The notes under the pieces were generated by a model that worked only from the letters and a program-made list of their open reading frames with translations, was not told the origin of the DNA and searched no databases. Below, piece after piece: positions 53,778-62,374 of a DNA stretch of 64,000 nt. Source of the DNA: Alloacidobacterium dinghuense. GTDB taxonomy: Bacteria > Acidobacteriota > Terriglobia > Terriglobales > Acidobacteriaceae. The stretch lies in contig NZ_CP060394.1 in NCBI RefSeq assembly GCF_014274465.1, positions 372,001 to 436,000 of the forward strand, given 5' to 3'. Every line of letters begins with the position of its first letter. The first letter of the stretch is position 1. The position numbers and the translations under genes are program-made.

Positions 53778-53960
53778 AAGGGTGGCAGCAACTTTGGTCT
53801 TGGTGTTGGCTGGAACAACAGGAGCAATGCGGGACATACTTCTCCAATCTCTGGCAGCACTTGTGCACTGCACAGTAAGCATTTCTGGAGATAAGACGAT
53901 ACGCATTGTCGTAGAGAGTATCGTTGAGATATCTTATAGTATTAAATGGATCGACTCGCT
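53778..53960. repeat. AhpD/AraC divergent control region, copy c (AraC side intact)
   Basis: 109 bases between an AhpD start (ATG at 53836, reading MSRIAPVVPANTKTKVAATL before breaking) and the intact araC gene at 53946. The inverted repeat is at 53897-53902 and 53918-53923 (CGATAC / GTATCG). TATAGT lies six bases before the araC ATG, with no ribosome site, hinting at leaderless translation. Confidence 0.85.
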
Positions 53961-54779
53961 CCCTTCTTCGAAAGGTTTTCTCTGGCGGCTCAGATGTTCT
54001 ATTCGGGACTCCTGTGCGGAAGCACCGGGGATCAGGTAAGCGAACATGCCGGTCATCTTCATGTGCTCAAGAAAGGAAGACTGAAGATCACCCGTCCAGA
54101 TGCCCGTCAGATAGTCATTGATACGCCGAGTATCCTGTTTTTTCCACGTCCTCGCATCCATCGCCTTCACGGCCCAATGCAAGAAGGAGCCGAGCTCGTA
54201 TGCGCGACGATCGAATTTGGCGCCGGAATGTTGAACCCTATCATTGCGTCGCTTCCAGAGCCGCTCGTGCTTCCGCTTGACGCCCTTCCCGAACTTGCGC
54301 CGACGCTGCAACTTTTGTTCACGGAAGCGTTCGCAGAATCGCCAGGCCGTCAGGCTGCCCTAGATCGATTATTCGAATATCTCTTTGTGCTTCTCATACG
54401 ATCGGCAATGAATGCGCGCCTCATTGACAGCGGGATTTTGATGGGGCTCAGTGATTCGCGTCTTAGCAGGGCAATTGAGGCCATGCATCAATACCCTGGA
54501 ACTTCGTGGTCGCTGGAGCACCTGGCTCAATTTGCTGGTATGTCCCGTGCGCGCTTTGCTGTCCATTTTCGGCAGGTTGTCGGCATGACACCATTTGATT
54601 ACCTGACAAATTGGCGGCTGGGGGTTGCCCAAACCATGTTGCGTAAAGGCAATTCATTGAAACTGATTGCGGCCGCAGTGGGGTATGCAAATGCGACGGC
54701 TCTAACGCGAGTCTTTACGCAGCGTCTCGGAATGTCGCCTTCTGCGTGGCTCGCTCGCAGTCAGATACACAAAGATTGA
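53946..54779 (+). CDS. AraC-family transcriptional regulator (cupin_6 type)
   Basis: 277 residues. N-terminal cupin_6-like ligand domain (about 1-175; HLHVLKKGRLKITRPDARQI, TPSILFFPRPRIHRL). Two helix-turn-helix motifs follow in the C-terminal 100 residues (SLEHLAQFAGMSRARFAVHF and LIAAAVGYANATALTRVFTQ). In related pairs this regulator activates the divergent AhpD-like or reductase gene. Here the divergent gene is a remnant, so it may control the copies at 48-50.6 and 59.9 kb through the shared sequence. Confidence 0.92.
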   Translation: MDRLAPFFERFSLAAQMFYSGLLCGSTGDQVSEHAGHLHVLKKGRLKITRPDARQIVIDTPSILFFPRPRIHRLHGPMQEGAELVCATIEFGAGMLNPIIASLPEPLVLPLDALPELAPTLQLLFTEAFAESPGRQAALDRLFEYLFVLLIRSAMNARLIDSGILMGLSDSRLSRAIEAMHQYPGTSWSLEHLAQFAGMSRARFAVHFRQVVGMTPFDYLTNWRLGVAQTMLRKGNSLKLIAAAVGYANATALTRVFTQRLGMSPSAWLARSQIHKD

Positions 54780-54971
54780 ACCAACGTCTTGCCAACCAGA
54801 GATTTCACCCGACGATCTCTCCCTCAATCCCCGCTGGACCCAATTGGCGCCTTCAGGCAAACGACCGCATATTATTTTCAAAACCGTTTCGACACCATTT
54901 TTGAGAATCGATAATTGTGCGCGGAACTAGATGAGAATATTGTCGAGTATCTCGAGTCCGATCACAGACAG

Positions 54972-55002
54972 CAAGCCCGCGCTTAGTTGAGTCGCGGGCT
55001 TG
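54972..55002. terminator. Bidirectional terminator between araC and the secreted protein gene
   Basis: Perfect arms CAAGCCCGCG and CGCGGGCTTG with an 11-base loop, between two convergent genes. GC-rich stem; no long T-tract. Confidence 0.75.
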
Positions 55003-55022
55003 TGCCTCCTGGATATGCCGGA

Positions 55023-55613
55023 TTACTTTCCTGCCGAAGCAAAAGTAGCGCCAGCAACTGGAGCAAGTGCGAACACCAATTCGGTTTGTTTCTTCAGGTG
55101 AACGTCCTTCCCATTCGCGCTCAACGTACCCGAACTCGAGTCGGCGACATTGCTGCTCAATGCATATCCGTGCCTGCTCGAAGGTTCCTGATACACCTTC
55201 AAGTCCGGATTCAACGAGGGATGCATCAAGTCATTTTCATCCGTTCCATCTGGATAAACACCTACAATTGTGGACTTAATGGTGATCTGCTGACCGTTTA
55301 CCAACTGCGCCCGATCAAAGGTCAGGACGACCCTTGAAATCCCGTCGTTGCCCGAGGGCTGTACTTCGTCAATGTGTCCAATCAGCAGTGTGTTGTGCGG
55401 CAACTTTGTGTCGCCAGCAATGTGAACGGACTCAGTTAATCTGGCTTTCACCGTATCACCTTGCTTAACAGTTCTTGCGTCGACGTTCTGAAGCAGCACA
55501 GCATCGGCTGCAACTAGCTGGCTTACATTCTGTATTTCGCTCTCCGCTGCAGCAACAGTAGTCAGCGCCAAAGCCGTCGTGATAATTCCGAAATACTTCC
55601 TGATTCTCTTCAT
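55023..55613 (-). CDS. Secreted protein of unknown function, Acidobacteria-type
   Basis: 197 residues from the ATG at 55613 (GGGAGTG upstream; the frame runs back to 55778 without a site). Signal peptide MKRIRKYFGIITTALALTTV, then a beta-rich domain: VKQGDTVKARLTESVHIAGD, KLPHNTLLIGHIDEVQPSGN, VVLTFDRAQLVNGQQITIKS. The G-T-L-L-x-G-x-(I/V)-x-(E/K)-V pattern resembles outer beta-barrel cores of TrbI/VirB10-like proteins. Exact role unknown. Confidence 0.7.
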   Translation of the reverse strand: MKRIRKYFGIITTALALTTVAAAESEIQNVSQLVAADAVLLQNVDARTVKQGDTVKARLTESVHIAGDTKLPHNTLLIGHIDEVQPSGNDGISRVVLTFDRAQLVNGQQITIKSTIVGVYPDGTDENDLMHPSLNPDLKVYQEPSSRHGYALSSNVADSSSGTLSANGKDVHLKKQTELVFALAPVAGATFASAGK

Positions 55614-56374
55614 ATGAAAGAACACTCCCGTACCGTTTGATCTGTTCTGCTTTTGAAATGAGCTGTAGCGAGCGACTCGCAGGCAGGCATCATTGTGCGC
55701 TGGTACTGCTATCTCGTACGGCAGAACTCTAAATGATGTCCATGAGGAGCTATTGGTTACAGGCTTAGGAGCAAGCACAAGATATGTCGCACTGTAAGTC
55801 AGTCCGAAATGTATGCGTTAGCGTCCAAGAAAAAATTGTGATCACGAGTTGGACTGCTATCTCGAGAAATGTTAGGGCGAGGGATGCAACAAAGTGTGAA
55901 TTTCCTCGTGCTGGGACCCGAGTCTTTGCATTTTCTATGGTCATTTAACAGGATGGGACAACTTGGAACTGTGTGAGTGTTGCGTGTGTGTGTGTTGCCC
56001 CGAAAGGATAATCATCAGGATCCCAAACGTATTCGTTCTGTTTGCTAATGTGCCAAAGAGACGCAGGATGGGTTCTTGGGACTGATTCACGCACCACACA
56101 GTGCGCTTTCACCCATATGAGAATAACTACAGTTAGACGGATCGTACGCATCGTCTTTCTAACTCCAACTTAGCCGAAGCAGAAGTCGTTAGTGTGAACA
56201 CGCTCTAGTTTTGCGTTGACTGCAAGAAATGTATCCACGGCAAATGTGGCGCATCTTAAACAACGAGGGTATTAAGTTTGAATACACGGTTTAGTGAGGG
56301 CGGTACGCGTAGAAAACGACAGGACGGTAGGTTGCCACTGTTCACTTTGAAGCTTTGAAAAGGAGATTTTGGAA
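55614..56374. other. Long intergenic region, possible small frame
   Basis: A minus-strand frame (55945-56151, 68 codons) starts MRTIRLTVVILIWVKAHC, signal-like, with GGAG twelve bases upstream. It might be a small exported peptide but the evidence is thin. The rest holds promoters for the divergent secreted proteins; no other gene seen. Confidence 0.35.
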
Positions 56375-56827
56375 ATGAAGAAGTTCACCGTCACCGCCTT
56401 ACTTACGCTGGCCGGACTTGTCTCGGCCGGAAGCGCCTTTGCGCAGTTCAAGCATGAAGTGAGGGTTTACGTTCCTTTTGAGTTCAGTGTCGGCAACAAG
56501 ATGCTCCCCGCCGGCAATTACGTCTTTGATTCGGAGTCAACGCCAACAGCGGACAACCACGCGCTTCTGGTTCGGAATATCGATCATCCGCAGTATCATG
56601 CAATGAGGCTAGGAGACGGCGGCTCATGGGAACAAACGCCTCTCTACAAAGCGGATACGGAACGCCTGGTTTTCGACACCTATGGCGGCCAATATTTCCT
56701 GCGTGAAGTACGCGGCCCGGTAGGAATCCTGAATCTAGAATTCCCCACTACGAAAGGTGAGAAGGCCGCCGAGCGCACCACGGCAGCGTCGAACGCAACC
56801 CAGACCACCATCGTTGCAGGCCAGTAA
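56375..56827 (+). CDS. Small secreted protein of unknown function (VPFEFSVGNKMLPAGNY type)
   Basis: 150 residues; AAAGGAG ten bases before the ATG at 56375 (a TTG at 56369 is less likely). Signal peptide MKKFTVTALLTLAGLVSAGS is followed by VRVYVPFEFSVGNKMLPAGN and a beta-rich remainder; the Ser/Thr-rich tail looks unstructured. I know this motif from numerous short exported acidobacterial proteins of no proven function. Its own terminator follows. Confidence 0.82.
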   Translation: MKKFTVTALLTLAGLVSAGSAFAQFKHEVRVYVPFEFSVGNKMLPAGNYVFDSESTPTADNHALLVRNIDHPQYHAMRLGDGGSWEQTPLYKADTERLVFDTYGGQYFLREVRGPVGILNLEFPTTKGEKAAERTTAASNATQTTIVAGQ

Positions 56828-56847
56828 ATAGCCGGTTCTGCACGGGG

Positions 56848-56867
56848 GGCGCGGATCACTCCGCGCC
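56848..56867 (+). terminator. Intrinsic terminator
   Basis: GGCGCGG and CCGCGCC around a six-base loop, then TCTTTCATTT. Just 20 bases after the stop of the small secreted protein gene. Confidence 0.82.
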
Positions 56868-57174
56868 TCTTTCATTTGTGGTGGCAACTCTCTAACCGCA
56901 ACGCGTCTATATTCTCTAGGTCGAGTAGGGTTATGGCGCTAAGCGGGCTTGAGCCTGAGAATTTGACGTGTCACCCAGTCAAGATCACTTATTTAACTAC
57001 CCAAACAAAGCTTCAATGGAATCCCGCGGGCATGGTATGGGCCTTACTGTAAATGCGTAGTACATAAAGAATGTTCCTGGCCGCAAGAGCGACGTGTCCG
57101 ACTGCCAATGGATTCTGCATTCGGTGGGATTGCTGAAGGCCATTTTCCTTAGCCGGTCTCTTTGCCTTTCTTGG
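56868..57174. other. Intergenic stretch without a supported gene
   Basis: Frames are short and lack ribosome sites. It separates two convergent genes. Confidence 0.5.
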
Positions 57175-58191
57175 CTACTGTGCTTCGGGCGGCACCGTAT
57201 CGAGCGCACCGCTGAAGTAGCTCTCGCGGAAACGGAGACGCGCGCTTGGATAATCAGGGACACTGACGCGGATGGAGTGCATTCCGGGCGAGGGATTGCC
57301 GTCCGGACCGGATTTAGGCTGGAAGCTTAACAGATAGTAGTTGTGAATGTGATTTGTGAGTTGAAGCATACCTGCATCGAAGCCGTTGCGTGTGGTGAAG
57401 TTGATGTACTCGCCTCCTGAGAGTGCGGCCAGTTCATGCGATACGTTCTTCTTAAGAGCGCTGACGGCCATCACGAGCAGGCCAAAGGGACCGGAGCCTT
57501 CGCCGTAGTGGAGATCATTTAGGATTTCGGTCTTGCCCGGTGAGAAGGCCACCGAGTTGACGACGGTGTTGGTGCGGCCCAGCGCGGCGATCACCTCCGC
57601 GGCCTTGGTCTTGCTGTCGTGATCGCGTGTCTCGCTGACCAACAGGATGACGTGGCGATTGTGGTCGTCGCGGGCTTCCAGAAGTTTGGTTGCGTAGGCG
57701 ACGGCGTCAAAGGTGGCTGCGGCAGAGTCATCACATGGAGTGAGCTGCGCGAGGGCATCCGCTGTCACGGCGGTATCGCTTGAGAAGTTGCCGAGCAGCG
57801 TGGGGTTTTCCCCGTAAGAGACGACGGCGATCTGGTGTGGTGCTCCGCCGGCGATTGAGTCGATCATGGTAGCGAGCCCGGCGATGTGCGCCGACTCCAT
57901 CACAGCCGAGCGGCTGCATTGCACGAGCACGACCATCGTGAGGCCGAGCGAACCGGTGTCCTCGTCGACGCGGATGGTCTGCGGAACGCCGTTGTCCTCG
58001 ACGACGAACTGCTCCGGCTTAAGCTCGTAGATCAACTCGCCGTGTTTGGTCTGGACGGTGGTGGGGACGAGAACTACGTTGGACTGCGTGCGGAGCGTAT
58101 AAGGCTGCGAGTTCTGCGCGTGAATGTTCAGAGTCAGGGGCAACGCCAGGAGCACGAGCTGTTGAAGAATCCGAAGTCTCAAAGGGTACAC
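57175..58191 (-). CDS. VWFA-related secreted protein with altered metal site
   Basis: About 339 residues from a GTG at 58191 (start uncertain; the frame stays open to 58293). Signal-like LRILQQLVLLALPLTLNIHA, then the acidobacterial VWFA-type blocks TLRTQSNVVLVPTTVQTKHG, LKPEQFVVEDNGVPQTIRVD and MVVLVQCSRSAVMES. The last should be the MIDAS motif D-x-S-x-S but reads Q-C-S-R-S, so metal binding through the canonical Asp is lost. A HNYYLLSFQPKSGPDGNPSP segment ends the domain. The gene is next to a truncated DoxX gene, so the 5' end may have been rearranged. Confidence 0.75.
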   Translation of the reverse strand: MYPLRLRILQQLVLLALPLTLNIHAQNSQPYTLRTQSNVVLVPTTVQTKHGELIYELKPEQFVVEDNGVPQTIRVDEDTGSLGLTMVVLVQCSRSAVMESAHIAGLATMIDSIAGGAPHQIAVVSYGENPTLLGNFSSDTAVTADALAQLTPCDDSAAATFDAVAYATKLLEARDDHNRHVILLVSETRDHDSKTKAAEVIAALGRTNTVVNSVAFSPGKTEILNDLHYGEGSGPFGLLVMAVSALKKNVSHELAALSGGEYINFTTRNGFDAGMLQLTNHIHNYYLLSFQPKSGPDGNPSPGMHSIRVSVPDYPSARLRFRESYFSGALDTVPPEAQ

Positions 58192-58289
58192 CCAGGCAGA
58201 GCGCAGTTCGCTTCTTGTGAATCCCGAACAACATCCTGTCTTAGTAGACAGAAGGACACTGCAAACAGAACTGCATCCTTCATGAGGAA

Positions 58290-58514
58290 GCAACGTTTCC
58301 GACCCACGGGATGAGGCGCAGGCACGCCGATTGCATGCAGGACGACAGCGAAGGCTTCAAGCCCCTTGGACAGCTTGGCGAAGCCGTGCTGCATGAAGCC
58401 ATAGCTAACAATCAGCCGGAGCGGAATGGTAGACCAGCGAGCTAGAGAAGCTCGATTGAGGAACGCAAAGCGGTTGCTCAATCCCTGTTCTAGCGGTTTG
58501 CGAATGACATTCAT
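58290..58514 (-). pseudogene. DoxX-family N-terminal fragment
   Basis: MNVIRKPLEQGLS is followed by IPLRLIVSYGFMQHGFAKLS and KGLEAFAVVLHAIGVPAPH, the first half of DoxX proteins. Homology stops at about 58310, where the frame runs into the upstream region of the VWFA-like gene. The remaining membrane helices are gone. Confidence 0.72.
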
Positions 58515-58692
58515 GTTCAATTGCTCTCTTTTGAAATCGCGCTGGGGATCGGCTCCCCGCGAAGAGACGCCGATCAACTCCTAGCTGCCCACAATTGCCA
58601 TAGGGTCCACTACTGTAATTCAGGCGTGCTTTTACCGAGGGCGAAAGAACTCAGCTGCCCTATAGCAACTGGTATGGCTACAAATCTCGGTG

Positions 58693-59181
58693 TTATCCCG
58701 CTTTTCTCTCTGCGGCTGACACAGCGTTGGGCTTCTTGCGCATATAAACAAGTGCACCGCCTTTCTCAAAGCAAACCTCGTCCATTAATGCTTTCATCAA
58801 ATAGATCCCACGCCCGAAAGTTCGCAGCCGATTTTCGGATGCGGTTGGATCGTGCAGAGTACCAGTGTCAAACCCTCGTCCCTCGTCCTGAACTGCAATA
58901 GAGACCTCTCCGTCTGAAGAGCAACGGCAGGTCACGTAAACGTGCTTGCGATGGTCCTCCCCGTTGCCGTGGACTACGGCATTTTCCACAGCCTCACTTA
59001 GCGCTATCTCAATGTCCGTTTCACTCCCGTCCTTCCTTCGAAACTTCGCGATGAAATCCATGAGTCGGTCTATGAATGGCGAGATAGTCTCGATTTGACT
59101 CGGGAAGTACTGACGCAACTCAACTAAGAAAATGCCATTAGATGTGCTACGTAGGAGAGACACTGTGTGTATTTGAGCCAT
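58693..59181 (-). CDS. Anti-sigma regulatory factor / serine kinase-like ATPase (HATPase_c_2, RsbW-like)
   Basis: 162 residues from the ATG at 59181 (GGAG nine bases upstream). GHKL ATPase signatures: ALSEAVENAVVHGNGEDHRK (E63 and N67 of the N-box), VQDEGRGFD (G1) and RTFGRGIYLMKALMDEV (G2). Proteins of this build phosphorylate or sequester anti-anti-sigma partners. No STAS or PP2C gene adjoins it, so its partner is unknown. Confidence 0.88.
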   Translation of the reverse strand: MAQIHTVSLLRSTSNGIFLVELRQYFPSQIETISPFIDRLMDFIAKFRRKDGSETDIEIALSEAVENAVVHGNGEDHRKHVYVTCRCSSDGEVSIAVQDEGRGFDTGTLHDPTASENRLRTFGRGIYLMKALMDEVCFEKGGALVYMRKKPNAVSAAERKAG

Positions 59182-59290
59182 ATCTTCCAACTCCATTTGA
59201 AGGTTGCAGGTAGATATCCGGTTAAATTGCGACTATCGTCTTGCCGTTTGGTCATGGTGAACTTTTATAGATTCGCCACTCTCACACGGC

Positions 59291-59932
59291 TTACTTCTGA
59301 CGCAGTGTCCCTTCGCTATCGACCTCTGCCATATGCTGAAGAGCACGACTCCGTGTCTGCTCTATTTCTTGTAGCGAGCTGTTTAAGAGAACTGAACACT
59401 CCCGGTCGGTATATCCTTCGAGAACAGAGAGCACATATACGAAGCGTTCAAAGTCCCCAAGCGCGAGGACATTCGCAAACGGACCATACTGCAAGGCGTT
59501 ATTGGAAAGGTTGTGGTCGGTTGCCGAACGCAAAACACTGCCTCCTGGTCTTGGGGGACCAGCGTGAGGCGATTGTATTTGGATTGCGTTGTGTACTATG
59601 ATGCTGCGAGCCCAGGACGTAGCCCACTTCTTGAAGACGCGGTTTTCGTCTACGCAGCCGGCAACACCGGCCACGAAACATCGCCTTGCCTCCTTTCGAT
59701 TTCCCATTAGCAAGAAGGAGAGGAGGTAAAGACTGCTTATACTCCCTATCCGCAGCTTGCGAAACACTTCAACCGTTGCATTGTCGCTCTTCAGGATCGT
59801 TTGGGGGACAGAAGCATTTCCTAATGTGGCGAGAGTGTTGGGAATTTTGCCGAGGCTCCCTTGGATCTGAGAAAGCGTCGCGGCAACGTGGTTGTCGATG
59901 TTTGGTGCGATAACGGGAGCGATAGGGGACAT
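59291..59932 (-). CDS. Chimeric protein: AhpD-type N-terminus fused to sigma-like helix-turn-helix C-terminus
   Basis: 213 residues from the ATG at 59932 (GGAGAAGAGT upstream). Residues 1-42 (MSPIAPVIAPNIDNHVAATL, then SQIQGSLGKIPNTLATLGN) match the start of the AhpD-like protein at 50.6 kb. From about residue 60 the sequence matches the broken gene at 19.4-19.9 kb: LYLLSFLLMGNRKEARRCF, SIIVHNAIQ and FERFVYVLSVLEGYTDRECS, the last resembling sigma region 4. No CxxC remains. The frame is intact, so the fusion could be expressed from the AhpD promoter; a gene fusion by recombination at the shared control region is the simplest origin. Confidence 0.72.
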   Translation of the reverse strand: MSPIAPVIAPNIDNHVAATLSQIQGSLGKIPNTLATLGNASVPQTILKSDNATVEVFRKLRIGSISSLYLLSFLLMGNRKEARRCFVAGVAGCVDENRVFKKWATSWARSIIVHNAIQIQSPHAGPPRPGGSVLRSATDHNLSNNALQYGPFANVLALGDFERFVYVLSVLEGYTDRECSVLLNSSLQEIEQTRSRALQHMAEVDSEGTLRQK

Positions 59933-60050
59933 ACTCTTCTCCAAGCCCGGCAGCGCTTCTGCTCTACGAAGGAAACGTCTCTTAACATAGGATGAGACGG
60001 GTTGTCACACCGAGTCTCGGTGAGATATCTTATAGTCTCAAATGGATCGA
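59876..60050. repeat. AhpD/AraC divergent control region, copy d
   Basis: 109 bases between the chimeric gene start (59932) and an araC-type start (ATG at 60042, MDRLERSD, then broken). Here the inverted repeat is GAGAC / GTCTC instead of CGATAC / GTATCG, so pairing is kept while bases differ. The box ATATCTTATAGTCTCAAATG is identical to copy c apart from three bases. Confidence 0.8.
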
Positions 60051-60203
60051 CTCGAACGTTCCGACATTGAGTGCAGAGCCGTTACGGATCATGGACCACC
60101 ATTGAATGATCAAGTACTCTTGAGTGCCGGTCGCTCGAAGCAGATCCTCCGTCTGCTTGCCGGCCCGTGTAAACGTGACCCGCGCTGAATCCCCAGGCAA
60201 TTA

Positions 60204-60679
60204 GTGCTGAATAACGGTCTACTTGGAAGTCGATCGACCGTAATCCGACCCCCAAGGAACATCAGCCGTTTTCGGCAGGGACGACGTGAAATCCGAGTTG
60301 CGCGAGTTAGGGCCTTTGTTGCAGCCCTTATATTAGTGGCCCATCTGGTCTGGCTTGCTCTGGTAATTTTCGGATCGCTCTTGACACGCGGCCGGCCAAT
60401 GTGGAGTGCGCTGCAAATTCTCGCGCTGCTCTGGGGCATTGTCGCGGAAGTGAGCCTGTGGCCATGTCCTCTGACTTTGGCGGAACAGTACTTTGAGGAC
60501 CGGATCGGTACGCCTTTGTACCAGGGCGGTTTCCTGCTGCACTACCTGGACGCGATCGTGTACCCCAATCTCCTAGCTGGGTAGTAACGAGTGCAGGGGT
60601 GGCCGTATGCGCTCTCAATCTCGGAATCTATTGCTGGCGATTCCGAAAGTCCCGTGCTGCTCGAAGGTTGCCGCATTGA
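60204..60679 (+). pseudogene. DUF2784 membrane protein, frameshifted
   Basis: The frame includes LVAHLVWLALVIFGSLLTRG, ALLWGIVAEVSLWPCPLTLA and QGGFLLHYLDAIVYPNL, hallmarks of DUF2784 proteins. At about 60570 one base shift moves the final helix (VVTSAGVAVCALNLGIYCWR) to another frame ending at 60679. The start is not clear. Truncated by a single helix if untouched. Confidence 0.72.
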
Positions 60680-60740
60680 GCCACCACGATTGGTGGGTCT
60701 GTTTGGTTCACTTTAAGCAGGGACCGCATTTCCCCAATCT

Positions 60741-62363
60741 TCAATGACCTCCCGTTGGCGCTCCCCCTACTTTGAACCTGCGTACGAGAATTACGAGAGG
60801 AATCATGATGAGGGTCAACCAGGCAAACACCCTGAAGCAGTCCATGAAAGCAAGGAACTCACTCTGGTGTAGAAGCTGTTGATAGACAATTCCTAGTGTG
60901 GCTGGCTCGGCGTCAGCGCTGGTAGAGCCAAACTGCATCAGGCGATTTACCAACTCTGCAGCGTTTTGTTGCAGCGCTTGTGAACTACTGCCAAGGTGCG
61001 ATCCCAGGTTCAATTGATGAAGATCGGCCCTTCGTTCCGCCGCTGTAGTGACAAAGGCTATACCAAAACTCCCACCCCAATTGCGGAACAGATTGGTGAG
61101 ACTGGATGCCTTGTTATTTTGATCCGGACGCAACTGTGAGTACGCGATGATATTGACCGGAACCAGAAAGAGGCCGTACCCGACTCCTTGCAGCGCCCGT
61201 ATCCAACCGAAGTGGGCACCGTTCGTATCGAGATTCATGTCGCTGTATACGAACATGGCTGCGGCAATAAAGGACAGGCTCATCAGAATCAGGGTCTTCG
61301 CCGAGACCAGATGACGCTGCAAAAGCTGCGCTGAGATCGGCGCCAGGACGGTGATAACCAGCGCGCCTGGACCAAGTACGAGGCCAGCATCGATCGCTCG
61401 ATATCCGTAAAGAGATTGAAGCAATTGTGGGATGAGAGTGGTGGTCCCAAAGAGTCCGATCCCGAATACGAAGAACAGGCTGCTGGCGATTGCAAAATTG
61501 CGATTGTTGAGAAGTCGGAAATCGATGATCGGTTCCTTGACATAGAGCTCCCACAGTACAGTCCCTATCCAGCCGAACACCGCGATGACAATCATACTTG
61601 TAATAAAGCTGCTTCCAAACCAGTCATCGATCTGGCCGCGGTCAAGCGACACCTCGAGAGCACCGGAGGCCAGCGTGATGAGCACGATTCCAATCGTGTC
61701 AATCGACATGCGGCCAGCTGCTTTTGCGGCGAGACGCTCCTCTGTAAAGGCGGCAGGATCGTGAATCAGCTTGTTCGACAAATAGAGTGAAAGAATTCCG
61801 ACTGGCACATTGATAAAGAAGATCCACCGCCAGTTGTAATTATCTGTAATCCAGCCGCCAAGGACTGGCCCGATAGCCGGCGCTGTAACAATCACTACTG
61901 TAAAGAGCGCAAAGGCGGCCGCGCGTTTTGCAGGCGGAAAAGTATCGACCAGGATGGCCTGTGCTACCGGAGCCAAACCACCTCCGCCTACGCCCTGAAC
62001 GATACGCCAGAGGAGCATGAAGCCCAATGAAGGAGCAACACCGCAGAAGAAAGACGAGATCGTAAACAGGACTACGCATAAGAGGTAATAGGTCTTTCGT
62101 CCGAACAGCCTGCTTAACCATGCTGTCATGGGTAGTACGACAGCATTTGCGACGAGATAGGTAGTGAGAATCCAGGTCACCTCATCGTAGCTGCGCCCTA
62201 ACCCGCCACCAATGTAGGGCAGGGCTACGTTGGCGATGGACGTATCGAGCAGTTCCATGAATGCAGCGATTGTCACCGTGACTGCAATAAACCAGGGGTT
62301 GACCGTGCGAACGCCAGATTGCTCGGCAACAGTTGAATCTATGTTTGTATTAAGAGTCTTCAT
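60741..62363 (-). CDS. DHA2-family MFS drug exporter (EmrB/QacA type)
   Basis: 540 residues from the ATG at 62363 (AGGACGTTCC upstream; a GTG at 62378 overlapping the upstream stop is possible). Fourteen membrane helices. Motif D1-like MELLDTSIANVALPYIGGGL in helix 1, ATYLVANAVVLPMTAWLS-type helix 2 and motif C (TAPAIGPVLGGWI) mark proton-coupled exporters. Works with the HlyD-type adaptor upstream. Confidence 0.93.
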   Translation of the reverse strand: MKTLNTNIDSTVAEQSGVRTVNPWFIAVTVTIAAFMELLDTSIANVALPYIGGGLGRSYDEVTWILTTYLVANAVVLPMTAWLSRLFGRKTYYLLCVVLFTISSFFCGVAPSLGFMLLWRIVQGVGGGGLAPVAQAILVDTFPPAKRAAAFALFTVVIVTAPAIGPVLGGWITDNYNWRWIFFINVPVGILSLYLSNKLIHDPAAFTEERLAAKAAGRMSIDTIGIVLITLASGALEVSLDRGQIDDWFGSSFITSMIVIAVFGWIGTVLWELYVKEPIIDFRLLNNRNFAIASSLFFVFGIGLFGTTTLIPQLLQSLYGYRAIDAGLVLGPGALVITVLAPISAQLLQRHLVSAKTLILMSLSFIAAAMFVYSDMNLDTNGAHFGWIRALQGVGYGLFLVPVNIIAYSQLRPDQNNKASSLTNLFRNWGGSFGIAFVTTAAERRADLHQLNLGSHLGSSSQALQQNAAELVNRLMQFGSTSADAEPATLGIVYQQLLHQSEFLAFMDCFRVFAWLTLIMIPLVILVRRFKVGGAPTGGH

Positions 62364-62374
62364 GGAACGTCCTG

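Noticed and set aside
58179-58577. Full-length DoxX protein
   Set aside because: Homology to DoxX ends after the first half; the rest of the frame is the upstream region of the VWFA-like gene.
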